Source: a virus
DNA: 56,629 nucleotides
Reading direction: 5' to 3' (one strand)
IMG/VR virus record: IMGVR_UViG_3300021379_001426
Coordinates: 1-56,629 of that record
Shown: positions 26,637 through 34,989 of the stretch, piece by piece
Layout of the letters: each line of letters starts with the position of its first letter
How positions within the stretch are numbered: the stretch's first letter is position 1
Position numbers and translations under genes: made by a program
Notes under the pieces: model-generated
What the model was told of the DNA's origin: nothing
What the model saw: the letters and a program-made list of their open reading frames with translations, nothing else
Databases searched by the model: none

Positions 26637-27415
26637 TGTGGAAAAAGAATCATAATGAAGAGTTCGTCTTTAATGATATGTGGGGTTCTGTTTGGGGAAC
26701 ATGGCCGATTGTAGCAGCAAATAAATTTAAAGCGCCGTATGAAAGTTTTCAAAGAGAAAAATATGGGCGACCACATCTTGTAGATTGTCCCGGCATGTAC
26801 GACTATAAAAATCAAGGCTGGTTAATGCTAGCTTGGTGTGAAATTGAAGTGCATTGTGATGGAAAAAATACCATGATGTATTATGGCCATCGAGATAAAG
26901 GTGAATGGCCAACCCCTGTTAATCAAGAATGTCCATATAAGCTTGATCACAATAAACACATCGACGAGCAATGGATAAAAAGTGCATCTGGCATGTCAGA
27001 AAAAATAGCCCATGGTATCGCCGAGCATCGAGACAGCAATCCTACACCAATGCATATTAGTACGCCATGGGCAATAATTAATAAAGGCTGTTCGCTAATG
27101 GTTCAGCCTCCTGTATATCATAGTAATATTTCAGAAGACTTTTATGTATATCCCGGCATAGTTGATTATGAGAATGGATTTTCTACAATGAATTTTATAT
27201 TCTCATGTAAAAAAGAAGGTAAGTTTACAATTAAACCGGGTACTCCTATTTTACATATGATACCTATGATTAAAAGAGATTGGAAGGCATACTATACACA
27301 CGATAGTTTAGGTGAAACAAAATTCTATACTGGTGCGCTGTCTAATGCTAAACAATTTTATAGAAAAATGGTACATAGAAGAAACAGATTTACGATTGAT
27401 CGGTGGGATAAATGA
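26636..27415 (+). CDS. DUF6065-like protein, copy 2
   Basis: This 259-residue paralogue of the preceding protein shares the same order of motifs: a tryptophan-rich middle part, then STPWAIINKGCSLMVQPPVY, VYPGIVDYENGFSTMNFIFS and KPGTPILHMIPMIKRDW. Its N-terminal 90 residues are more divergent, and it carries extra Cys, His and Trp residues (for example HCDGKNTMMYYGHRDKGEW) that could bind a metal or ligand. The start overlaps the previous stop (TAATG) and the end overlaps the next start (ATGA). Function is unknown; its place in the oxygenase cassette suggests a partner or related enzyme. Confidence 0.6.
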   Translation: MWKKNHNEEFVFNDMWGSVWGTWPIVAANKFKAPYESFQREKYGRPHLVDCPGMYDYKNQGWLMLAWCEIEVHCDGKNTMMYYGHRDKGEWPTPVNQECPYKLDHNKHIDEQWIKSASGMSEKIAHGIAEHRDSNPTPMHISTPWAIINKGCSLMVQPPVYHSNISEDFYVYPGIVDYENGFSTMNFIFSCKKEGKFTIKPGTPILHMIPMIKRDWKAYYTHDSLGETKFYTGALSNAKQFYRKMVHRRNRFTIDRWDK

Positions 27416-28227
27416 TAAACACAGAAGCTCTAGAAGAAATTAAAATTGCTACAAGCTTTAATGATAGACCGTATCTAATTAAAAACTTTACTTCATTTCC
27501 TGACCAATTTTTAAATCATATGTATTTTTATGAATGTTTCGGTGAATGTAATTATTATGATTGTCATGTATTGCCTATTATGGAATGGGGTGATACAGCG
27601 TCGTCACTAAAGATATCATTTAATGATCTTGCTTATAAAAATAAAAAGAAAGACATAGATGAGAATGGCGTGCAAAATTATAAGTCGCGACAAAGAATGG
27701 AAGGGATGGGTAGGAAACGTCCATTAGATTATTTAAAAGATAAGAACACGCTTAGAATTTATAATTATGAAAAATATAATAATCTATCGCGTGATATGAG
27801 TAATGCTTTATTAGACACCTTTACACTCGATGTAGATATCTTTGGGGTGTGGCCGGCGTTTGTAACACCAGAAAAAGGTGCTGCGCATGCGACTTTCATA
27901 AAAGAGAATGAAATATCTGGTCATCCTCGAGGTGAAAATTATAATTCATTTTACTTACAAACAGTAGGCACATCAGAGTTTGTCATATACAAAAATCGTG
28001 TCAGTGGTTTAGTTGATAAGAATCTACCATTTGACTGGACAAAAGAAAAACGAGTAATATTTTTTGATAATCTTGAAGTCGAAGAAACCATAGAAGTAAA
28101 CCCAGGCGACTTACTATACATACCTGAAAGAAAAATGTTTTATGAAAAAGGTGTGGAAGAAAGAATGCATATTAATTTTCCTCTAATATACAAAGGACCT
28201 CAGTCGAGTTATAATCCAACATTATGA
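27412..28227 (+). CDS. Cupin-like protein of the oxygenase cassette
   Basis: This protein has 271 residues. The C-terminal half has cupin or JmjC-like features: a SGHPRGENYNSFYLQTVG strand region, an EFVIY strand, then VEETIEVNPGDLLYIPERKM and RMHINFPLIYKG. The 'PGDLLYIP' turn is typical of cupins. A complete HxD...H iron triad is not obvious, so catalytic activity is uncertain; His189-region and His-in-MHINF are candidates. The N-terminal half is helical and charged and unlike any family I know. Overlaps of four bases on both sides place it firmly inside the cassette. It could be a third oxygenase or a substrate-binding partner. Confidence 0.5.
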   Translation: MINTEALEEIKIATSFNDRPYLIKNFTSFPDQFLNHMYFYECFGECNYYDCHVLPIMEWGDTASSLKISFNDLAYKNKKKDIDENGVQNYKSRQRMEGMGRKRPLDYLKDKNTLRIYNYEKYNNLSRDMSNALLDTFTLDVDIFGVWPAFVTPEKGAAHATFIKENEISGHPRGENYNSFYLQTVGTSEFVIYKNRVSGLVDKNLPFDWTKEKRVIFFDNLEVEETIEVNPGDLLYIPERKMFYEKGVEERMHINFPLIYKGPQSSYNPTL

Positions 28228-28844
28228 TAGAAGTAGAAGACATTTTCATTGAAAGTATTTTTAAAGAAGTATATGACGATATAAATCATCAAGAAATACA
28301 CGACTATATAAACTTTCTTATGAGTAGAGAAGAGAAAGGTGTAGTCATTTCTAATAAAGGTGGGTGGCAATATCATGTTCAACGCGATGAGTGTGAAGCT
28401 ATAGATTATTTGAATGATAGACTGCATGCCACGGCCCATCAAATTTTATATGAGTATTATAGCTTTGATATGAAGAATATGGTCAGCGCTGGTATATGGA
28501 TTAATGTAAATAATTCCGGTGATTATAACGTAAATCATAATCACGCCGGCTCCGTGCTATCTAGTTGTTATTATTTACAGGCGCCTGAACCTTCAGCCCA
28601 TATTGAATTTGAACCAAATGATCAATTGTCTAGAACAATATTGAGAAACGAACTCGAAAAAGGTGGATCTGAATTTTTAGGAGATGATAATCCTCGTATT
28701 AGAATGGGCGCGGGCAAAGCACCACAAGAACGGGAAGCATACTTTTTTACAGGACATCTGTCACATCGAGTTGATATAAATAATTCAGTCGAGCCTAGAA
28801 TTTCACTCGCGGCTAATTTCTGTTCGAGCGCAGCTCGCTCTTAG
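28224..28844 (+). CDS. 2OG-Fe(II) oxygenase of the TIGR02466/2OG-FeII_Oxy_5 type
   Basis: This 206-residue protein carries the signature of this oxygenase family: WINVNNSGDYNVNHNHAGS at about 92-110, followed by SSCYYLQAP, then FTGHLSHRV (about 175-183) and EPRISLAANF (about 190-199). Candidate iron ligands are among His105, His107 and His181, with Arg192 for 2-oxoglutarate. Members are common in marine phages and bacteria; their substrates are largely unknown. The gene closes the five-gene cassette: it overlaps the previous gene by four bases and is followed directly by a late promoter. It is only distantly related to the oxygenase at the front of the cassette. Confidence 0.82.
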   Translation: MIEVEDIFIESIFKEVYDDINHQEIHDYINFLMSREEKGVVISNKGGWQYHVQRDECEAIDYLNDRLHATAHQILYEYYSFDMKNMVSAGIWINVNNSGDYNVNHNHAGSVLSSCYYLQAPEPSAHIEFEPNDQLSRTILRNELEKGGSEFLGDDNPRIRMGAGKAPQEREAYFFTGHLSHRVDINNSVEPRISLAANFCSSAARS

Positions 28845-28852
28845 TATAAATA
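28845..28852 (+). promoter_or_regulatory. Late promoter octamer TATAAATA after the oxygenase cassette
   Basis: An exact late octamer begins on the base after the TAG stop (28842-28844) of the last oxygenase gene and lies 24 bases before the next start at 28877. It would restart late transcription for the second block of fibre genes. Confidence 0.75.
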
Positions 28853-28876
28853 AAATTAAAATAATAGGGTACACCT

Positions 28877-29224
28877 ATGGCGCGCACTGAAGATCTAACC
28901 ATAGATCAAAATACCGATTTTACTATCAAGCTGAACTTGCTTGATAGTAATGATGCAGCTTTAGATTTGACTACAAAATACTTCGCAGCATCATTCAAAA
29001 AAAGATATAACGATACCGATTCTACTGATTTTACAGTCACCGTTATCGACGCTGCAGCTGGTTCTATACAACTGTCGTTATCATCTGCTATTACATCAAC
29101 ATTAGATACTAGCTTACGTTATGTATATGATGTGTTAATGTATGACAATGGAGATGTTAATATAACAAAAGTACTAGATGGAAAAATATTCGTAAAACCT
29201 AGTGCGACTTCTGTAGGAGAGTAA
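28877..29224 (+). CDS. Small beta-sandwich tail protein (BppU-N-like)
   Basis: This 115-residue protein resembles a common small phage tail protein: DLTIDQNTDFTIKLNLLDSN, then LDLTTKYFAASFKKRY, then VTVIDAAAGSIQLSLSSA, LRYVYDVLM and a KVLDGKIFVKP close. The family has an Ig-like or BppU N-terminal-like fold and is usually encoded beside receptor-binding proteins, where it may anchor them to the baseplate. The next gene starts two bases after its stop and encodes a fibre, consistent with an adaptor-fibre pair. The exact role is inferred. Confidence 0.68.
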   Translation: MARTEDLTIDQNTDFTIKLNLLDSNDAALDLTTKYFAASFKKRYNDTDSTDFTVTVIDAAAGSIQLSLSSAITSTLDTSLRYVYDVLMYDNGDVNITKVLDGKIFVKPSATSVGE

Positions 29225-29225
29225 G

Positions 29226-31403
29226 ATGTCAACAATCAACCTACGCGTAGGCAATGATGCTCTTACATTTCAAGAGTTGGATAACAACTTTACCAACCTC
29301 AATAACGATAAGTACGAATCAGGTGACAACCCAAGTTTTGTTGGTTTAACACTTACTAAAGAGGGTGATGGTTTAGCTAAAATCACTTCACCCGCTCCAT
29401 CGGGTGGCAATGACACACAATTTATCCAATTTGACGAATCGACATCGAACCAAGGCTTTGTCTGGATAGCAGTGTCAGATGATATGGATGTTGGATCATC
29501 AAATGATATTTTCTATGTTGGTGATAGCAATCTTACCGATTGGAGATTTAAAGTAGACGGCGCCGGTCAAGTTTATACATCTACCGGAAATGCAGCAGGC
29601 GCAAACTTTGTAGCACAAAGAATCTTTGCAGATAACTACCATCCAAACGCCGATAGATGGACAACAGATCGAACGTTAACAATTGGCGGCACCGGAAAAA
29701 CAGTAAACGGTACCGCAAGCGTTTCTTGGTCGTTGGCTGAAATCGGGGTCGATGCTGCTGGTACTATTAATTACGTACACCCTCAACCTACTCGTACTAA
29801 TAATACCTCTACACAAACTGCGACTGCCGGTGGCACGTTTACAGCAATCGATTCTGTAAGTTCAAATGCAAATGGTCATATTACAGCCGTAAATACTAAA
29901 ACTGTTACACTGCCGGCAGATAATAATACCGATACTCTACAAAGCATTGCAAACGATACATCATCAAGTAGTAGATATGTTACTTTTGTCAATTCAGCGA
30001 CTGGAGCCCAAACCGGTAAGAGTAGTGGATTACTTCGCTATAAACCAAATGAGGCAATTTTATCTGTAGGTAATACATCTGTTAGTGAAGTACAAACAAG
30101 CGAAGTGTCTTGTTTATCAAATCAACAATTAGTCTTAAATGCAGGTGAGTCTAGAGGTACTATTTCTTCAGCTGGTGTTGTACAAAACGCCGAAATCATT
30201 TATATGAATGCTGAAAACGGTGTGCAGATTAACTCATCATCAAACAATTGGGTTGACAGTGTAAATGGTAACTGGGCTGGTACAGTACAAACATTAACAC
30301 TCAATGACTCAAATGGCAACTCATCGTTCCCCGGCAATATAGTAGCCGGAGGAACTGTTGGTGGTTCTAATCTCAGTGGTACAAATACAGGTGACGAACC
30401 TAATGCATCTGCTACAGCTAGAGGTATTGTAGAATTAGCAACTGTAACCGAAGTTAATGCTGGAACAGATACAACCCGTGCGGTTACTCCTGCAGGTATT
30501 GCTGGATTTACTGGTTCAGCAAATGTTGTTACAGTAGGTACTATTTCATCTGGTACTTGGCAGGGCGGTATTATTAGTACAGCTTACCTAGAAAACCAAA
30601 GTGGTACAAACACTGGTGATGAACCAGATGCAACAACATCCGTAAAAGGTATTATCGAAATAGCAGGCCCTTCTGAAGTTACAGCAGGCACAGATACAAC
30701 TCGTGCTATTACACCATCCAGTCTGACTTCTATCACTAAGCTTGGTACAATTGGAACTGGTACATGGCAAGGTAGTGTTATTGCTTCTGCTTATTTGGAT
30801 GCTGATACCGCACATCTTTCTGGTTCACAAACATTTACCGGTGCTAAGACATTTAATGCAAATACTACTGTTGTCGGTATATTAGATGTACGACACACAA
30901 ATGTACAGATGCGTTTGACCGATACAACGTTTAGTAATAATTACTGGGAGCTTGATCACCAAAATGGGTTATTATCATTTAGATATAACGGCGGCACGGG
31001 TGCATTCACTTTGGCGCATGATACTAGTGATGCTACATTTGCTGCGAATGTTGATATTACTGGTACACTCACTGCAACATCTAAGTCATTTGACATTGAA
31101 CACCCAACAAAAGAAAATATGCGATTGCGCTATGGGTCTTTGGAAGGACCAGAAAATGGTGTCTATGTAAGAGGTAAATTGAGCAACACCAAAGTAATCG
31201 AGTTGCCAGACTATTGGACTGGTCTTGTCCATGAAGATACTATTACCGTGTCACTTACACCTATTGGTTCGAACGTCATTATGTGGGTAGATAAAGTAGA
31301 AGATAATAAAGTTTACATCGAAGCTATTCCATCTATATTCGAATGCTACTATCACGTATTTGCAGAGCGTAAAGACATCGATAAGCTCACGGTAGAGTAC
31401 TAA
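29226..31403 (+). CDS. Tail fibre protein with phage-fibre repeats
   Basis: This protein has 725 residues. The N-terminal region has LTFQELDNNFTNLNNDKYE, a start often seen in marine phage fibres. Two copies of the phage tail fibre repeat occur at about 390-420 and 465-500 (ARGIVELATVTEVNAGTDTT and VKGIIEIAGPSEVTAGTDTT, each followed by RAVTP or RAITP). The C-terminal 110 residues (FDIEHPTKENMRLRYGSLEG, then YVRGKL and the VIELPDYW turn) form a compact domain shared by many fibres and probably needed for trimer formation or tip folding. It follows a small adaptor-like gene and ends in a TAATG overlap with a LamG-like gene. Likely role: receptor-binding fibre. Confidence 0.82.
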   Translation: MSTINLRVGNDALTFQELDNNFTNLNNDKYESGDNPSFVGLTLTKEGDGLAKITSPAPSGGNDTQFIQFDESTSNQGFVWIAVSDDMDVGSSNDIFYVGDSNLTDWRFKVDGAGQVYTSTGNAAGANFVAQRIFADNYHPNADRWTTDRTLTIGGTGKTVNGTASVSWSLAEIGVDAAGTINYVHPQPTRTNNTSTQTATAGGTFTAIDSVSSNANGHITAVNTKTVTLPADNNTDTLQSIANDTSSSSRYVTFVNSATGAQTGKSSGLLRYKPNEAILSVGNTSVSEVQTSEVSCLSNQQLVLNAGESRGTISSAGVVQNAEIIYMNAENGVQINSSSNNWVDSVNGNWAGTVQTLTLNDSNGNSSFPGNIVAGGTVGGSNLSGTNTGDEPNASATARGIVELATVTEVNAGTDTTRAVTPAGIAGFTGSANVVTVGTISSGTWQGGIISTAYLENQSGTNTGDEPDATTSVKGIIEIAGPSEVTAGTDTTRAITPSSLTSITKLGTIGTGTWQGSVIASAYLDADTAHLSGSQTFTGAKTFNANTTVVGILDVRHTNVQMRLTDTTFSNNYWELDHQNGLLSFRYNGGTGAFTLAHDTSDATFAANVDITGTLTATSKSFDIEHPTKENMRLRYGSLEGPENGVYVRGKLSNTKVIELPDYWTGLVHEDTITVSLTPIGSNVIMWVDKVEDNKVYIEAIPSIFECYYHVFAERKDIDKLTVEY

Positions 31404-32017
31404 TGAGTACCGTATACGGTCCGAAAATACCGGATTTAGTTTATGCCTTCGATCCTCAGACAGGTAAACAAGTCGGTACAAAATCAAATGTTACGATTGG
31501 AAATTCTGTAGGCACTACTCAAAAATATTATGAATTTAATGGTACCTCGTCTATCATTCGTTTTCCATCTGTAACATTAACAGAATGGACTGTAGCATAT
31601 TGGTTTTACGATACATCAACAGGTACTAACTACAATATGACATTCGGTCAAAACGGTGGTACCAATAATCGTTTCTATCACCGTGATGATACAACTTCAT
31701 ATAGATTACGAGTGCATAATAATGCTAACGTAAGTGTTGGTGATTTAATAATGGCAAATCGACGAGGAGCTTGGACTTTTCTTGCTTACAGTATGAAGCC
31801 CGGCACAAGAAAAACATGGTTGCAAGGATCTCCAGTTGCTAACGTTGCTGAGACTGATAGCTCAGAATTCATATTCGATAGTATTGGCAATCCATATACA
31901 GGATCTAGTTTTTATTGGTTAGGATATATTGGACCAGCATATCTGTATTCACGGCAATTAGAAGATTCAGAAGTATCTGATCTATATAATTTAAATGCAT
32001 CGAGGTTTGGACAATAA
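31403..32017 (+). CDS. LamG/concanavalin-like adhesion protein 1
   Basis: This 204-residue protein has a LamG-like jelly-roll: YYEFNGTSSIIRFPSVTLTE, then WTVAYWFYD, GAWTFLAYSM, and the closing IGPAYLYSRQLEDSEVSDLY, which is the usual end of LamG_3 domains. Such domains bind sugars or other surface molecules. No signal peptide is present, as expected for a virion protein. It is joined by TAATG overlaps to the fibre gene before and the second LamG-like gene after. Confidence 0.75.
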   Translation: MSTVYGPKIPDLVYAFDPQTGKQVGTKSNVTIGNSVGTTQKYYEFNGTSSIIRFPSVTLTEWTVAYWFYDTSTGTNYNMTFGQNGGTNNRFYHRDDTTSYRLRVHNNANVSVGDLIMANRRGAWTFLAYSMKPGTRKTWLQGSPVANVAETDSSEFIFDSIGNPYTGSSFYWLGYIGPAYLYSRQLEDSEVSDLYNLNASRFGQ

Positions 32018-32925
32018 TGGCGATACCAACAAAATGGCTACGCTGCTTATTAGATGCTCGTAATACGAACAGTTACCCGGGCACTGGCACTACGTGGACA
32101 GATCTATCTGGAAATGGTAATAACTTTACTCTGTCTAATACAACATATAATGCAGGTGGTTGGCTTAGCTTTAATGGCACGACAAGCGGCGCAATAGGTA
32201 GCCCGACTACGCCAAATAATTTTACAGTCGATAATCATTCTACGACTGTGAGTATGTTAGTACGACCAACATCTAATCAAGGAAACACAAACAAAGCTTT
32301 AATCACGGATAACTTTGGACCAGAATTTGGTATCTGGTATAATGGTGCGACCTATACTGCTTATTGTTATTCATCAGCATCATATACTAAAACTTTTAAC
32401 GAGTGGGCTAACGTAACAATGGTAATACCATATGTTGCCAGACAGCCTGCAGATTTGGCCGTAACAGGTGGATCTCATACGAGTGGTACAACGACATTAT
32501 TACTCAATAACGCATCAGGTACATTTACATATGATGCATCTGGTCCGCTCAACGATAGAGTTACAGTCACAGGAAGTAATCCATCAGGCTACAATGGAAC
32601 TTATGCATTGACTGCTGCGAATACAACATCTATTTCATATGCACAAGGCAGTAATCCGGGTACATGGGTATCTGGTTCACGGGCTAAAACAAAAGTCGGT
32701 AATACGAAAACAGAAATATATGTAGATGGAGAGTTTATCACATCGGGCACTGGTACTGTGGGTAATGGTGCTAATGACTGGCCTCTTACGATTGGTTACG
32801 ATAATCAGAGTGGTACACCTACTGCATACTTTACTGGCGATATTGCATGGGTCGGTATCTGGCAAACTGCACTTAATCAAGTGGATATCAAAAATATTCA
32901 CCTCGCACTGAAGGGTAGAATGTAA
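32017..32925 (+). CDS. LamG/concanavalin-like adhesion protein 2 with inserted beta domain
   Basis: This protein has 302 residues. The LamG core starts at TWTDLSGNGNNFTLSNTTY, continues with a GGWLSFNGT strand and ends in DIAWVGIWQTALNQVDIKNI. At about 145-225 the core is interrupted by a module (GTTTLLLNNASGTFTYDA, then DRVTVTGSNPSGYNGTYALT) that resembles the repeated VGDTV/YNANGF module in the protein at 52703-54793. An inserted module of this kind would protrude from the jelly-roll and could add binding specificity. Both ends are TAATG junctions. Confidence 0.72.
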   Translation: MAIPTKWLRCLLDARNTNSYPGTGTTWTDLSGNGNNFTLSNTTYNAGGWLSFNGTTSGAIGSPTTPNNFTVDNHSTTVSMLVRPTSNQGNTNKALITDNFGPEFGIWYNGATYTAYCYSSASYTKTFNEWANVTMVIPYVARQPADLAVTGGSHTSGTTTLLLNNASGTFTYDASGPLNDRVTVTGSNPSGYNGTYALTAANTTSISYAQGSNPGTWVSGSRAKTKVGNTKTEIYVDGEFITSGTGTVGNGANDWPLTIGYDNQSGTPTAYFTGDIAWVGIWQTALNQVDIKNIHLALKGRM

Positions 32926-34322
32926 TGGCTGGCAATGCTGTAGCTACAAAAAATTGTATTCTATTCATGGATATGTGGAATGATAAGTCATTTCGTGGTG
33001 CACCTGCGACAAATATACAAGAACAATTAAACGCAGATAGAAATCCTACACAATCTGATGCATGGACAGATTATTCGAGTTCAGTATCAAGTCCCGGCAG
33101 ATGGTCAGTAAATCATCAAGATGCAATTAAAGTTTATAATCGAGTCGGCTCAAACATTTCATCTAAGAATAATACCGGCGTTCAGAACTGGAAGCAGACG
33201 TATCATGGTCATTGGATATATGATGAAGAGTTAGGATATCCCGTACAGATCATGAGAGACATTGGAGATGGTTCATGGTTGTACGCCGGCGGTGGTTTAA
33301 ACAGTGCCGTGAATACACCGACAAAATGTGGATTAGGACTCGGTGATCAATACGTGATATCATGGGATCAATGGACGACTAGTATAAGTAAGTCTGCGAA
33401 CTGTGGTTTATATGGACAGAATACTACAGGAACACAGAACGCGTTTCACGATGGCCTATCAAATCAGGCAGGTGATACGGCTTACAATACAAAAGCATAT
33501 ACATGGGAACGATGCTGGGGTATCTTTACGATCAGTGCTAATCGTGGATTAGATGCGACTTGGTCGATGTATAATTATGGCATGTATCTAGGTCGTGGTA
33601 TTTTAAAGGTCGCTAACTTTCAAATCGAAGTTGGCAATCATCCATCGAAATATGTGATACCAACTGGTGCTAAAACATATAATGCAACAAGAACAACATC
33701 AGAATCAGTAGTCGATATTACACGTAAAAACGATCTGACTGTCAGCAATCTATCATTCGAGATTGATAATCGACGAGAAGCATTTGCATTTGATAACACA
33801 TTAAATAGCAAAATAAACGGTGTCCAATCATCAGATGCTCAGATCACAGCCGGTGGAGCAATGAGTTTTGACGGATGGGTACAAGTGAATTCATCACAAA
33901 ATAACTCATTCCCTTATATTCTTCAGTATGGTGCATCATGTATTATCCATGTTAGTCAAACACCGGGCACTAATCCATATTTAGCATTTAATGCATATAC
34001 AGCAGCTGGATTAAAGCAACTTACTTTCTCATCATTTTTTAGTGGTGAGCAGGATACTAATTGGGTACATTTTGCATGCACGTGGGATGGCACGAGTGGT
34101 CAAAAAATATATAAGAACGGTGTACAAGTAGCATCGACGACTCAAACTGCAACGACTACAACCGCAACAGGTTCAGGTGGTCTTGCGATTGGTGGTAATA
34201 ATGTCGACAACAATCGAAATTTCAACGGCAAGATTGGAGCAATGAGAGCTTACAATCGAGTATTAACTGCAAAAGAAGTTTATCAAAATTACCAAGCATC
34301 TCGTGGACAATACGGAGTATAA
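32925..34322 (+). CDS. LamG-like adhesion protein 3 (two-domain)
   Basis: This protein has 465 residues. Residues about 1-250 form an aromatic, Trp-rich N-terminal domain (for example HGHWIYDEELGYPVQIMRDI and WTTSISKSANCGLYGQNTTG), probably a carbohydrate-binding jelly-roll. Residues about 280-465 form a LamG domain ending in IGAMRAYNRVLTAKEVYQNY and ASRGQYGV, a classic LamG_3 close. It is the third LamG-type gene in a row. Its TAA stop is part of a late promoter octamer. Likely a receptor-binding or capsule/polysaccharide-binding virion protein. Confidence 0.75.
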   Translation: MAGNAVATKNCILFMDMWNDKSFRGAPATNIQEQLNADRNPTQSDAWTDYSSSVSSPGRWSVNHQDAIKVYNRVGSNISSKNNTGVQNWKQTYHGHWIYDEELGYPVQIMRDIGDGSWLYAGGGLNSAVNTPTKCGLGLGDQYVISWDQWTTSISKSANCGLYGQNTTGTQNAFHDGLSNQAGDTAYNTKAYTWERCWGIFTISANRGLDATWSMYNYGMYLGRGILKVANFQIEVGNHPSKYVIPTGAKTYNATRTTSESVVDITRKNDLTVSNLSFEIDNRREAFAFDNTLNSKINGVQSSDAQITAGGAMSFDGWVQVNSSQNNSFPYILQYGASCIIHVSQTPGTNPYLAFNAYTAAGLKQLTFSSFFSGEQDTNWVHFACTWDGTSGQKIYKNGVQVASTTQTATTTTATGSGGLAIGGNNVDNNRNFNGKIGAMRAYNRVLTAKEVYQNYQASRGQYGV

Positions 34323-34325
34323 ATA
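34318..34325 (+). promoter_or_regulatory. Late promoter octamer TATAAATA overlapping a stop codon
   Basis: The octamer contains the TAA stop of the LamG gene (34320-34322) and ends only five bases before the next ATG (34331). If it fires at the usual distance, the transcript for that gene would start at or next to its start codon. A GGAG lies at 34314-34317, upstream of the expected transcript start. Confidence 0.6.
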
Positions 34326-34330
34326 AAAGC

Positions 34331-34969
34331 ATGGCTGATTCAGATAAAGACATTTTAATTACTCCACAAACTGGCACTTCTTCGGATCCATCGATACAGT
34401 TTAAGAGTGGTGCTACATCCGGTGACCCTATTACGTTGTCAGTAACAGACGATGGGACCACTTCTACTCTTGATTTTAGTGGCTCAGCTGGCCAGCTATT
34501 TTCAATAAGTAACGATTTATCTGGCACAGTTTTTAGTGCAGCAGATGGTTCAGGTATACCAGTTATTGAAGCAGATGCCGATGGCACAGTTAGATTAGCA
34601 CCGTTTGGTGGCGTTATTGAAACCGGCGGACCAACTCGAGAAAATCTAAACACAACATCTGGCACATCAGTATCGATAGACTTAGATCAAGGTTCTATGT
34701 TTTGGCATACAGCAGGAGCAGGTACAACAACTGTTACATTTAGCAATGGACCAGCTTCTGATCAAACACAGACTATCATGTTTGTACATCAACAAGATGG
34801 TACGGGTAACAGAGCTATCTCATGGCCGGGCGGCGTTTCTTGGGCTGAGAATGTAGAACCACCAGAATCTACAGGCCCTAATGATATTGACGTCTACACA
34901 ATTCAAGTCATAAATAAAGGCGGTACTACATATTATATGATAACATTGGCGGTTAGAAACGCTAGCTAA
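34331..34969 (+). CDS. Small fibre-associated protein with conserved C-terminal beta domain
   Basis: This protein has 212 residues. The N-terminal half is a short fibre-like beta region (ITLSVTDDGTTSTLDFSGSA, GSGIPVIEADADGTVRLAPF). The C-terminal half (SIDLDQGSMFWHTAGAG, then IMFVHQQDGTGNRAISWPGG, WAENVEPPES and a LAVRNAS close) is related to the end of the protein at 21253-22407. The shared domain suggests that both proteins cap or decorate fibres. The start codon lies just five bases after a late promoter octamer. Confidence 0.68.
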   Translation: MADSDKDILITPQTGTSSDPSIQFKSGATSGDPITLSVTDDGTTSTLDFSGSAGQLFSISNDLSGTVFSAADGSGIPVIEADADGTVRLAPFGGVIETGGPTRENLNTTSGTSVSIDLDQGSMFWHTAGAGTTTVTFSNGPASDQTQTIMFVHQQDGTGNRAISWPGGVSWAENVEPPESTGPNDIDVYTIQVINKGGTTYYMITLAVRNAS

Positions 34970-34977
34970 TATAAATA
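34970..34977 (+). promoter_or_regulatory. Late promoter octamer TATAAATA
   Basis: The octamer begins on the base after the TAA stop at 34967-34969. It would serve the small gene at 34990 with a very short leader, or the gene at 35117, which has a strong AGGAG (35103-35107) nine bases before its ATG. Confidence 0.65.
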
Positions 34978-34989
34978 AATGGTGAATAA

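Noticed and set aside
28826-28840. Hairpin GAGCG-CAGCT-CGCTC at the end of the last oxygenase gene as terminator
   Set aside because: Five base pairs only, inside coding sequence, and no T run follows.
31403-34322. Diversity-generating retroelement acting on the lectin-like genes
   Set aside because: No reverse transcriptase, template repeat or matching variable repeat was seen in the window.
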